From: an uncultured Bacteroidota bacterium
Lineage (GTDB): Bacteria; Bacteroidota; Bacteroidia; Flavobacteriales; Flavobacteriaceae
Reading direction: 5' to 3'
NCBI GenBank assembly: GCA_902613595.1
Contig: CACMHY010000001.1
Coordinates: forward strand, 248,001 to 312,000
Length of the DNA stretch: 64,000 nucleotides
Shown: in pieces, positions 16,872 to 24,824 of the stretch
Position numbering within the stretch: position 1 is the first letter of the stretch
Layout: each line of letters begins with the position of its first letter
Translations under genes and position numbers: made by a program
The notes under the pieces: generated by a model
Databases searched by the model: none
The model's input: the letters and a program-made list of their open reading frames with translations, nothing else
What the model was told of the DNA's origin: nothing

Positions 16872-19376
16872 ATGAAAAATTTCTTGTTTCTTGTTTTTAT
16901 TTCTACATTTTTAATTCAATGTAAGCCTAAAGAAAAAAAAACTTCCAAAATCCAATTCCACATCAATAATTTTGACTTTAACAATAATCAAATGGAAGTA
17001 ACTTTTGAATTAGTTAATAATTCAAATCAAATATGGGAGGAAGGAAAATGGGAATTAAATTGGAATCAATTTAGCGGTGATATAGATAAAAAAAGTCTAC
17101 CCAATGGAATTAAGTTGATCCCAACTAAAAATATTCAATACTACAGACTTAGTTTTGGAGATTCATTTTCAATTAGTCCAGGGGATAAATTTAGCTTTTC
17201 AGCAATTCAAAAAGGAATAATGAATAGATTAGTGATGGGTCCAGTAGGTTTTTTTGTTCATGATCAAAAAAATGGTAAGTTTCATGATTTAGAAAGCAAA
17301 ATTATTTGGCAAAATGCTAAAGGATTGGAAAGTTTAAATATACCCTCTGCAGCAGATCGGTTCTTAAAGTATGAAGGAATTAAAACTTTACCTAAAGAGG
17401 AGTTACATTGGGTAATCCCTACTCCTAGCAAAATAATTTTACAAGATCAAAAATTTGGTTTTCCTAAATCATTGAATATAGACTTCGGGAATTTTAAAAA
17501 TGATCATGAGTTTTTAAAAAATTATCTGCAAAAAGGTTTAAGCATAGATATTAAATATACAGATGAGCCCTCCCAAATTATAGTGAATAGAGATTCAAAA
17601 CTTGATGAAGAAACTTACCTTTTAAAAATTGATAAAGATATAATTAGAATAAGTGCCTCAAACTATAAAGGCCTTTTATATAGTTTTTCCTCGTTGCGCC
17701 AAATTCTTTATAATGCTCAAATTGAGAAGAAAGATATTCCATTACTCTACATTGAGGATGCTCCACGATTTAAGCATCGTGGATTTATGTTAGATCTATC
17801 AAGAAACTTTTATCCGAAGAATAAAATTCTACAGATCTTAGAACTTATGACTCATTATAAACTTAATATCCTTGACCTAAGGCTTTCAGATGATGAGGGC
17901 TGGCGAATAGAAATACCAGAATTAGAAGAGCTAACTGATATTGGAGGTAAACGTGGTTTTACTTTAAATGAAAGAGATAGATTAATCCCTATGTATGGCT
18001 CTGGCTCAGGAGAAAATAATAGCCCGGGTAATGGTTATCTCAGTAGAGATGATTTTATTGAAATCATTAAAGAAGCTACTAAAAGAAATATTGAAGTGAT
18101 CCCCCAAATAAGTTTTCCTTCCCACGCTAGAGCTGCAATTATAGCCATGGAGGCACGGTATTACAAATTTTTGCAAAAAGGAGATCTAGTATCTGCTAAT
18201 CAATATCGACTTCATGACCCAGATGATAAAAGTGAATACACTTCAGCACAGTTATTTAAGGATAATGTTATTTGTATATGTCGGCCGAGTGCTTTTAAGT
18301 TTTTTGAAAAAGTATTTATTGAAATTAAAGCTATGTACGATTCCGCATCTGTGCCCATGAGAATTTTTAACATTGGTGCTGATGAGGTGCCTCACGGTTC
18401 ATGGAGAAAATCACCCCTATGTAATACACTTATTTCTCAATCACCCGGCTTAAGCACTTTTCAATCTTTGTATGATGCAAGTGTAAAAAAATTAAATAGA
18501 ATTATTTCAGATTCTGGAGCAAAAATGTCAGGTTGGGAGGATGTACTTTTAGTTTTAAGTGAAAAAAGTCAATCTGAAATTAGAATAAATAAAAATTTAA
18601 TTGACTTAAATTTTATACCCCTTGTTTGGAACAACACCTGGGGCGATGGAAGAGAGGATATGATATATAAATTATCTAACCAAGGGTTTAAGTCGGTAAT
18701 GAGTAATTCATCTGCATTCTATTTTGACATGACAGACGACAAAGACATTGAAAGCGGGGGATTAAATTGGTCTGGTTATGTTGACTATCAAGATACCTGG
18801 GGTACCGAACCGTTAAACGTGTTTGCCAACAAAGTGAAGTTAAAAGAACTCAATGCAGATGAAAATAAACTTGTTAAATACAAAAAACTTAAAAAAAATA
18901 GTGTTTCCAATTTTCTTGGAATCCAATCTCAACTTTGGACTGAAACAGCAACAGACTCTTACCAATTTGATCGAATGCTAATGCCTAATTTAATTGTATT
19001 CTCCGAAAGGGCTTGGAGCTCTAAAGAAACCTGGCTAGACGAAATTACAGCTAAAAAACAAAAACCTTTATTATTAAAGTCATGGAATCGATTCGTAAAT
19101 ACGATAGGACAAAGGCATCTGCGATATATATCTGATAATTATAATGAAATTAATTTTGATTTACCTAAACCTGGAGCAATAATAGATAATTTTACACTTA
19201 AAGCTCGTCAACAATTCCCTGGTCTTGAAATAAGATATACACTAAACGGTAAAAAGCCAAGTGTAACTGACCATTTATATACCTCCCCTGTAAAAATTAA
19301 ATCTAACGACCAGGTAATTTTGCGTGTTTTTGACTCTAACGGACGAGGAGGGAATTCAATTAAAATCCAGAAATAA
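16872..19376 (+). CDS. Chitobiase-type beta-N-acetylhexosaminidase (GH20), lipoprotein
   Basis: This 834-residue exo-hydrolase should remove terminal beta-linked GlcNAc or GalNAc by substrate-assisted catalysis. A lipobox cysteine at C17 (LIQC) suggests membrane anchoring. The domains follow the chitobiase order: an N-terminal CHB_HEX-like sandwich (about 25-160), a GH20b domain (about 180-295), and the (beta/alpha)8 barrel from FKHRGFMLDLSRNFYP, with the catalytic pair D504-E505 in GADEVPHGSW. A C-terminal CHB_HEX_C domain (about 755-834) contains RYTLNGKKPS. The stop overlaps the next ATG by one base (TAATG), coupling it to an acyltransferase-like membrane protein. Confidence 0.93.
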   Translation: MKNFLFLVFISTFLIQCKPKEKKTSKIQFHINNFDFNNNQMEVTFELVNNSNQIWEEGKWELNWNQFSGDIDKKSLPNGIKLIPTKNIQYYRLSFGDSFSISPGDKFSFSAIQKGIMNRLVMGPVGFFVHDQKNGKFHDLESKIIWQNAKGLESLNIPSAADRFLKYEGIKTLPKEELHWVIPTPSKIILQDQKFGFPKSLNIDFGNFKNDHEFLKNYLQKGLSIDIKYTDEPSQIIVNRDSKLDEETYLLKIDKDIIRISASNYKGLLYSFSSLRQILYNAQIEKKDIPLLYIEDAPRFKHRGFMLDLSRNFYPKNKILQILELMTHYKLNILDLRLSDDEGWRIEIPELEELTDIGGKRGFTLNERDRLIPMYGSGSGENNSPGNGYLSRDDFIEIIKEATKRNIEVIPQISFPSHARAAIIAMEARYYKFLQKGDLVSANQYRLHDPDDKSEYTSAQLFKDNVICICRPSAFKFFEKVFIEIKAMYDSASVPMRIFNIGADEVPHGSWRKSPLCNTLISQSPGLSTFQSLYDASVKKLNRIISDSGAKMSGWEDVLLVLSEKSQSEIRINKNLIDLNFIPLVWNNTWGDGREDMIYKLSNQGFKSVMSNSSAFYFDMTDDKDIESGGLNWSGYVDYQDTWGTEPLNVFANKVKLKELNADENKLVKYKKLKKNSVSNFLGIQSQLWTETATDSYQFDRMLMPNLIVFSERAWSSKETWLDEITAKKQKPLLLKSWNRFVNTIGQRHLRYISDNYNEINFDLPKPGAIIDNFTLKARQQFPGLEIRYTLNGKKPSVTDHLYTSPVKIKSNDQVILRVFDSNGRGGNSIKIQK

Positions 19377-20479
19377 TGAAAGAAATACAAAACAAGAGAT
19401 TACTATCCCTTGACATACTAAGAGGTCTGACGATAATTTTAATGATTATTGTAAATACCCCAGGCTCTGGGAGTTATGTCTATCCCCCTTTGCTTCACGC
19501 TGAGTGGAACGGAATTACTCCTACTGATTATATATTTCCAACTTTTCTATTTATAGTTGGAGTATCAATAGTTCTATCTTTTACCAAACAAATTGAAATT
19601 GGAAAAAGTAAAGTTGATATGACAAAAAAAACTTTAATTCGGGCCTTAAAGATCTACGGTGTTGGAATTTTTTTGTGGATTTGGCCTGATTTTAACTTTG
19701 ATGAAATTCGTTGGGTGGGTGTACTACACCGTATTTCTTTTGTTTTTTTAGCTTGTGCACTTTTATTTTTGTATACCTCTAGAAAATTTCAGATCTACTT
19801 AGGAATATTTTTATTGTTATTTTATTGGATAATTATGGTTTACGTTCCGGTCCCTGGTATTGGATTTCCAGATTTGAGTGTTCCTGAAAGAAATTGGGCT
19901 CATTACATTGATTCACTATTATTGCCTGGTGTTCTTTGGGAGGACACATGGGACCCTGAAGGAATATTAAGTACATTACCATCAATTGCTACTGGAATAA
20001 TAGGAATGTTTTCAGGATATATTTTATTAAATAAAGAATCCCTTGGCCAGCGCCTAAATAAGTTATTTTTTACTGGCTTTTTGTTTCTCTTTCTTGGAGA
20101 TTTATTTCAATGGTTTTTCCCATTTAATAAAAACTTATGGAGCACATCTTTTACTCTATTAATGGGTGGAGTAAGTACTCTTGGCTTAGCTGCCTCGATT
20201 TACTTTTTTGATGTTAATAAAAGTAAATACAAATTTAGATTTGCACATGTTTTTGGTGTAAATTCAATTTTTGCTTATTCGCTATCAAGCATGTTAACTA
20301 TAATCTTTTATAATTCAAAGTGGATTGGAGTTGCACTTAATTCTGAATTCATGAGAATTTTTGAAAATATTGGCTTTCCCATGAAACTGGGATCTCTAAT
20401 CTATGCAATACTTTATGTGATTATACTGTGGATACCAACTTACTATCTTTATAGAAAAAGAATATTCATTAAATTATAA
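19376..20479 (+). CDS. HGSNAT-like membrane acyltransferase (DUF5009/DUF1624 type)
   Basis: This 367-residue membrane protein has about ten helices and resembles heparan-alpha-glucosaminide N-acetyltransferase. The N-terminal signature is complete: RLLSLDILRGLTIILMI, then the loop PPLLHAEWNGITPTDYIFP and FLFIVGVSI. H41 in LLHAEW is the candidate for the acetylated histidine proposed in the human enzyme. The family moves an acetyl group from cytoplasmic acetyl-CoA to a sugar amine on the other side of the membrane. Its one-base overlap with the GH20 gene suggests it acts on the same hexosamine, for example re-acetylating glucosamine. Activity is inference. Confidence 0.85.
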   Translation: MKEIQNKRLLSLDILRGLTIILMIIVNTPGSGSYVYPPLLHAEWNGITPTDYIFPTFLFIVGVSIVLSFTKQIEIGKSKVDMTKKTLIRALKIYGVGIFLWIWPDFNFDEIRWVGVLHRISFVFLACALLFLYTSRKFQIYLGIFLLLFYWIIMVYVPVPGIGFPDLSVPERNWAHYIDSLLLPGVLWEDTWDPEGILSTLPSIATGIIGMFSGYILLNKESLGQRLNKLFFTGFLFLFLGDLFQWFFPFNKNLWSTSFTLLMGGVSTLGLAASIYFFDVNKSKYKFRFAHVFGVNSIFAYSLSSMLTIIFYNSKWIGVALNSEFMRIFENIGFPMKLGSLIYAILYVIILWIPTYYLYRKRIFIKL

Positions 20480-20484
20480 AAGAA

Positions 20485-20503
20485 AGTCCCCATGTAGGGG
20501 ACT
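20485..20503. terminator. Probable bidirectional terminator between convergent genes
   Basis: A 7-bp perfect stem (AGTCCCC at 20485-20491, GGGGACT at 20497-20503) with a five-base loop lies between the ends of the acyltransferase and hsp20 genes. On the plus strand GTTTT follows the stem; on the minus strand TTTCTTTT follows. It can therefore serve both transcripts. Confidence 0.75.
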
Positions 20504-20533
20504 GTTTTAAAAAAATAAATAACAGTTTTAGTT

Positions 20534-20956
20534 TTATTTTATTTTGATTGTTTTTTTTGACTGAACTACTGACTCCTTTAGTTTGGGTAAACTTACATTT
20601 AATACCCCTTCAGAGTATTTTGCATCTATTTTAGTTTTGTCAATAGTGTCTGGAAGAGTGAAGGTTCTTTGGAAACTTTCATAACTGAATTCACGTTTTG
20701 TAAATTTAAAATTATCAGAATTATTCTTCTCTTCAACGTTTGAAGAAATCGTTAAAAGGCCATCCTCAATTTCAATTTGAAAATCGTCTTTATTTTTTCC
20801 TGGAACAGCAAGTTCTATTTGGAACGAGGAATCTAATTCTTTGATATTTACTGCTGGGAATGTTTCAAATAAGGACTTATCTAAATTTAATTCTCGATTG
20901 ATAAAATCATCAAATAAGAATGGTATAAGTGTATTTTGTTTTTGTATTAAATTCAT
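20534..20956 (-). CDS. Small heat shock protein (Hsp20/alpha-crystallin)
   Basis: This 140-residue ATP-independent holdase chaperone has an alpha-crystallin domain from about residue 35: FQIELAVPGKNKDDFQIEIEDG, LTISSNVEEK, SYESFQRTFTLPDTID, and the strand GVLNVSLPK. It ends with a basic tail. I chose ATG 20956, not an in-frame start 24 codons further up, because the family begins like this (MNLIQKQ...). A good promoter (-7 at 20998-21005) would start transcription downstream of the longer start. Confidence 0.94.
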   Translation of the reverse strand: MNLIQKQNTLIPFLFDDFINRELNLDKSLFETFPAVNIKELDSSFQIELAVPGKNKDDFQIEIEDGLLTISSNVEEKNNSDNFKFTKREFSYESFQRTFTLPDTIDKTKIDAKYSEGVLNVSLPKLKESVVQSKKTIKIK

Positions 20957-20997
20957 AATTATTTTTTTTATTAAACAATATTTCGTTTTTACAAAAG

Positions 20998-21028
20998 CAA
21001 AATTAAGGCCAAATCGTCTTATTGACAA
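20998..21028 (-). promoter_or_regulatory. Promoter of hsp20
   Basis: On the minus strand TTG (21028-21026) and TAATTTTG (21005-20998) are separated by 20 bases, an exact fit to TTG-N17-23-TAnnTTTG. Transcription would begin near 20991, giving a leader of about 35 bases to the ATG at 20956. Confidence 0.65.
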
Positions 21029-21035
21029 TATGTCA
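21023..21035. promoter_or_regulatory. Inverted repeat overlapping the hsp20 -33 element (candidate operator)
   Basis: TGACA (21023-21027) and TGTCA (21031-21035) form perfect 5-bp arms around ATA. The dyad covers the -33 TTG of the hsp20 promoter, a usual place for a repressor operator. No regulator is identified. Confidence 0.45.
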
Positions 21036-21067
21036 TCTTTTTTTTAAATTGAACTGACTTTTTGTCG

Positions 21068-22261
21068 TTAAATAAGTGTTTCTTGAACTTTGTCTGCCGC
21101 CTCTTGGAAGGCAGTGGCAGTCAAAACATTTAATCCAGATGAGTCAATAAGGTCTTTCGCTATATCTGAATTTGTCCCCTGAAGTCGTACAATAATTGGA
21201 ACTTTAATAGAATCTCCTAAGTTTTTATAAGCATCAACAATCCCCTGAGCTACACGGTCACATCTTACTATACCACCAAAAATATTAACTAGGATCGCTT
21301 TTACCTTCGGGTCTTTTAAAATCAATCGAAAAGCAGTTTCAACTCGATTCGCATCTGCTGTCCCACCTACATCAAGAAAGTTCGCTGGTTCACCCCCAGC
21401 CTGCTTAATAAGGTCCATTGTCGCCATCGCTAGTCCCGCTCCGTTTACCATGCATCCCACGTTTCCGTCAAGGTCAACATAATTTAAACCGACTTCTCTA
21501 GCCTCTACTTCTACTGGATTTTCTTCACTTAAATCCCGCATAGACTCAAATTCCTTATGTCGAAAAAGACCATTGTCGTCAAGAGTTACCTTAGCATCTA
21601 CAGCTATGATTCTATCGTCAGATGTTTTCAGCACTGGATTAATTTCAAATAGGGAGGCGTCAGAACCTATGTAGGCTTTATATAATGATGTTACAAACTT
21701 TACCATATCTTTAAATGCCGCACCTGAAAGTCCCAAATTAAAAGCTATTTTTCTTGCTTGAAAACCTTGAAGACCTAGTGCGGGATCAATCTCTTCAGTA
21801 AAAATTAGATGTGGTGTCTTTTCAGCAACAGCTTCTATGTCCATCCCTCCCTCGGTGGAATACATTATCATGTTTTTACCTGACCCCCTGTTTAATAATA
21901 CAGAAATGTAATATTCGCTTGGCTCAGATTTACCCTTATAATATACATCCTCAGCTATTAAAACTTGATTTACTTTTTTCCCCTCCTTTGGTGTTTGGGG
22001 TGTAATTAATTGCATTCCTAAAATTTCTCCTGCAATCTTTTCTAATTCATCAGAAGTTTTAGCCAATTTGACTCCTCCCCCTTTACCTCTTCCACCTGCA
22101 TGGATTTGAGCTTTAATAACATACCAATTAGAACCTGTTGACTTTGAAAGTTCTTTTCCAGCAGACATTGCCTCTGAAACTGTTTTTGCAACTATACCTC
22201 TTTGAACAGTTACTCCAAAGCTTGCAAGCAGTTCCTTGCCCTGATACTCATGTAAATTCAT
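21068..22261 (-). CDS. sucC: Succinyl-CoA synthetase (ADP-forming) beta subunit
   Basis: The beta subunit of the TCA-cycle enzyme interconverts succinyl-CoA and succinate with ATP or GTP. The 397-residue protein starts with the family signature MNLHEYQGKELL and has the ATP-grasp domain (VIKAQIHAGGRGKGGGVKLA) and the ligase domain with GNVGCMVNGAGLAMATMD, FLDVGGTA and VNIFGGIVRCD. The alpha subunit (sucD) is not adjacent here. It is divergent from lysA across a 171-base AT-rich gap in which I found no exact TAnnTTTG element. Confidence 0.97.
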   Translation of the reverse strand: MNLHEYQGKELLASFGVTVQRGIVAKTVSEAMSAGKELSKSTGSNWYVIKAQIHAGGRGKGGGVKLAKTSDELEKIAGEILGMQLITPQTPKEGKKVNQVLIAEDVYYKGKSEPSEYYISVLLNRGSGKNMIMYSTEGGMDIEAVAEKTPHLIFTEEIDPALGLQGFQARKIAFNLGLSGAAFKDMVKFVTSLYKAYIGSDASLFEINPVLKTSDDRIIAVDAKVTLDDNGLFRHKEFESMRDLSEENPVEVEAREVGLNYVDLDGNVGCMVNGAGLAMATMDLIKQAGGEPANFLDVGGTADANRVETAFRLILKDPKVKAILVNIFGGIVRCDRVAQGIVDAYKNLGDSIKVPIIVRLQGTNSDIAKDLIDSSGLNVLTATAFQEAADKVQETLI

Positions 22262-22432
22262 AATTAATTCTAAAATCTTGGCAAATAAGATATAAACTAT
22301 GGATTACAATTTAAAAGAATAACTTAAAAAATTTGTTATAAACATAACATTACATGAATATTTTGAATTAGATGATTGGTTTAATTGATTCATTTAATAT
22401 TTAGTCATTATTTTAGCTGAATATATTTTGAA

Positions 22433-23659
22433 ATGGATGAACCTATATTGAAATCAATCGCAGATACTTTTGAAGGGCCAGTATATGTTTATAATGGTGA
22501 TCAAATTCAAAAGCAATATAACCGGCTTAAAAATGCATTTAGTGGAGTTGAAAATCTTCAAATAAAATATGCTTGCAAGGCTTTATCAAATATCTCTATA
22601 CTAGGACTTATGAACTCCATGGGCTCTGGCTTAGACACAGTCTCTATTGAAGAAGTTCAGATAGGTATTAAGGCAGGTTTTGATCCAAAAAAAATTATTT
22701 TTACCCCTAATGGAGTATCAATGGAAGAAATTGAAAGAGTAGCTTCCTTGGGTGTTCAAATCAATATTGACAATCTTTCAGTTTTGGAACAATTTGGATC
22801 AAAACATCCTGAAATTCCAGTTTGTATTAGAATTAATCCACATGTTATGGCTGGTGGGAATAGTAATATCTCAGTCGGACATATTGATTCTAAATTTGGT
22901 ATTTCGATTCATCAAATTCCACATATTATACGTATTGTTGAAAATACAAAAATGCGAATCAATGGTGTGCATATGCACACTGGTAGTGATATTTTAGATA
23001 TAGAAGTTTTTTTACATGCTGCTGAGATTTTATTTGACACAGCTATGAAATTTGAAAACTTAGATTTTATAGATTTTGGTAGTGGTTTTAAAGTTCCTTA
23101 TACAGATAATGATATTGAAACAAATATTGAAGAATTAGGAGAAAAACTTACCCAAAGGTTCAATGATTTTTGTAAAAATTATGGGGAAAAAATTAATCTC
23201 GCTTTTGAACCAGGAAAATTTTTAGTTAGTGAGGCAGGTTATTTTTTAACACGAGTCAACTCAATAAAACAGACTACTTCAACAGTTTTTGCGCAAGTAA
23301 ACTCTGGGTTCAACCATTTAATCAGACCAATGCTATATGGATCTCATCATCAGATAAAAAATATTTCTAATCCAAAAGGCAAAGAACGCTTTTATACAGT
23401 TGTTGGCTACATTTGTGAGACGGACACTTTTGGAAGCAATCGAAAAATAGCTGAAATAAATGAAGGAGATATTTTAATGTTTAAAAATGCTGGCGCTTAT
23501 TGCTTTACAATGTCAAGTAATTACAACTCAAGATTGCGCCCAGCAGAGGTTTTGTGGCATAAAAATAAGGCTCATACAATTCGTAATCAAGAGACTCTGG
23601 ATGACATATTATCAAATCAAATATTAATTGATTTTAGTCAGAAAGTTGAGGTTAGTTAA
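22433..23659 (+). CDS. lysA: Diaminopimelate decarboxylase
   Basis: This PLP enzyme converts meso-diaminopimelate to lysine. The 408-residue fold-III protein has the PLP lysine in KYACKA (K49), the phosphate-binding and domain motifs GVHMHTGSD and DFGSGFKVPY, EPGKFLV, and the C-terminal CETDTFGSNR and NAGAYCFTMSSNYNSR with the substrate-binding Cys and Tyr. The form is the one usual in Bacteroidota. A carboxynorspermidine decarboxylase is the close alternative, but the CETDTF segment and overall pattern favour LysA. The 3' end overlaps the convergent flavoprotein gene by eight bases. Confidence 0.9.
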   Translation: MDEPILKSIADTFEGPVYVYNGDQIQKQYNRLKNAFSGVENLQIKYACKALSNISILGLMNSMGSGLDTVSIEEVQIGIKAGFDPKKIIFTPNGVSMEEIERVASLGVQINIDNLSVLEQFGSKHPEIPVCIRINPHVMAGGNSNISVGHIDSKFGISIHQIPHIIRIVENTKMRINGVHMHTGSDILDIEVFLHAAEILFDTAMKFENLDFIDFGSGFKVPYTDNDIETNIEELGEKLTQRFNDFCKNYGEKINLAFEPGKFLVSEAGYFLTRVNSIKQTTSTVFAQVNSGFNHLIRPMLYGSHHQIKNISNPKGKERFYTVVGYICETDTFGSNRKIAEINEGDILMFKNAGAYCFTMSSNYNSRLRPAEVLWHKNKAHTIRNQETLDDILSNQILIDFSQKVEVS

Positions 23660-24596
23660 TTTCTCTCAAATTTTTTAATCCCTCATTATAAGTTTGAATA
23701 AATTCCTCAATAATTTCATTTGCTGGAATTACTCGATCAATTTGGGCTGATACCTGTCCTATTTCTAACTCCCCCTCTACAAGGTCACCTTGAAACATGC
23801 CTTTTTTCGCTCTTCCTCGTCCAAGCATTTCTTTCAGCTCTTCTTTACTTGCACCTTGCTTATATAATGATAGAATTTTGTCATAAAATGGATTCTTAAT
23901 AAGACGAACTGGAGTGAGTTCTTTAAGAGTAAGTATTGTACTACCCTGTTCTGCCTTTAAAATCTCTTCTTTAAAATTAGGGTGAGAAGAGGCTTCTGGT
24001 GTTGCGACGAATCGAGAACCTACTTGTACAGCTTTGGCTCCTAATGCCATAGCAGCAAGCATAGCTTCACCCGAGCCTATTCCGCCAGCTGCAATTAACG
24101 GAATATTAATTGATTTTTTTATTAGTGGGATTAGAGTCATCGTAGTTGTTTCCTCTCTTCCATTATGTCCCCCAGCTTCAAATCCCTCCGCAACAATTGC
24201 GTCAACACCGCATTCCTCAGCTTTCAGGGCAAATTTTACTGAACTAACAACATGGGCGACAGTACAATTATTATCTTTCAAATATGAAGTCCAAAGTCTT
24301 GGATTTCCAGCCGCAGTAAATACTATTGGAACCTTTTCTTCCACAATAATCTTCATTAATTTATCAATATCAGGATATAATAAAGGAACATTTACACCAA
24401 AGGGTTTTTGGGTAGCACCTTTACATTTCTGTATATGTTCCCGTAATACTTCAGGATACATAGAACCCGATCCAATTAGGCCTAATCCACCAGCATTACT
24501 AACTGCAGATGCTAAGCGCCATCCACTTGCCCAAACCATTCCTGCCTGAATAATTGGATATTGAATATTAAATAATTTACAAATTGGGTTTTCCAT
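23652..24596 (-). CDS. Nitronate monooxygenase / FabK-like FMN enzyme
   Basis: This 314-residue TIM-barrel flavoprotein belongs to the NPD/2-nitropropane dioxygenase family. The seen features are the N-terminal YPIIQAGMVWASG, GFEAGGHNGRE with the active-site histidine, and the FMN phosphate-binding IPLIAAGGIGSGEAMLAA followed by GAKAVQVGSRF. The family contains both nitronate monooxygenases and enoyl-ACP reductase II (FabK). Sequence alone does not separate them here. No fatty-acid genes are adjacent, so the role is left open. Confidence 0.88.
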   Translation of the reverse strand: MENPICKLFNIQYPIIQAGMVWASGWRLASAVSNAGGLGLIGSGSMYPEVLREHIQKCKGATQKPFGVNVPLLYPDIDKLMKIIVEEKVPIVFTAAGNPRLWTSYLKDNNCTVAHVVSSVKFALKAEECGVDAIVAEGFEAGGHNGREETTTMTLIPLIKKSINIPLIAAGGIGSGEAMLAAMALGAKAVQVGSRFVATPEASSHPNFKEEILKAEQGSTILTLKELTPVRLIKNPFYDKILSLYKQGASKEELKEMLGRGRAKKGMFQGDLVEGELEIGQVSAQIDRVIPANEIIEEFIQTYNEGLKNLREIN

Positions 24597-24824
24597 TAAT
24601 TATGACTGTGTGTTTATTTTTAACAGCTGAATGCTCTCTAATATTTAAAATCATTAAAACTTAAATTATAAAAGTAACGATTAAAATCTCAAATCAGTTT
24701 TAACATTTATTCATTTGTGAAATTTTAAAAAAATAGGTTAACAGAGGCACACACCCAAGTTTATTATTTTTTTTATTCCAAGGATGTAGATTTTTTGTAA
24801 TTTGAATGTAATTAAAAAATTATA

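Noticed and set aside
20957-21028. Longer start for the Hsp20 gene
   Set aside because: It would place the start inside the -33 promoter element and add 24 residues atypical of the family.
24034-24549. 171-codon open frame on the plus strand opposite the nitronate-monooxygenase-like gene
   Set aside because: It is an antisense shadow of a well-supported gene, with no recognisable protein pattern and no promoter-like element. Antisense frames at 29423-29857 and 46438-46860 were dropped for the same reason.
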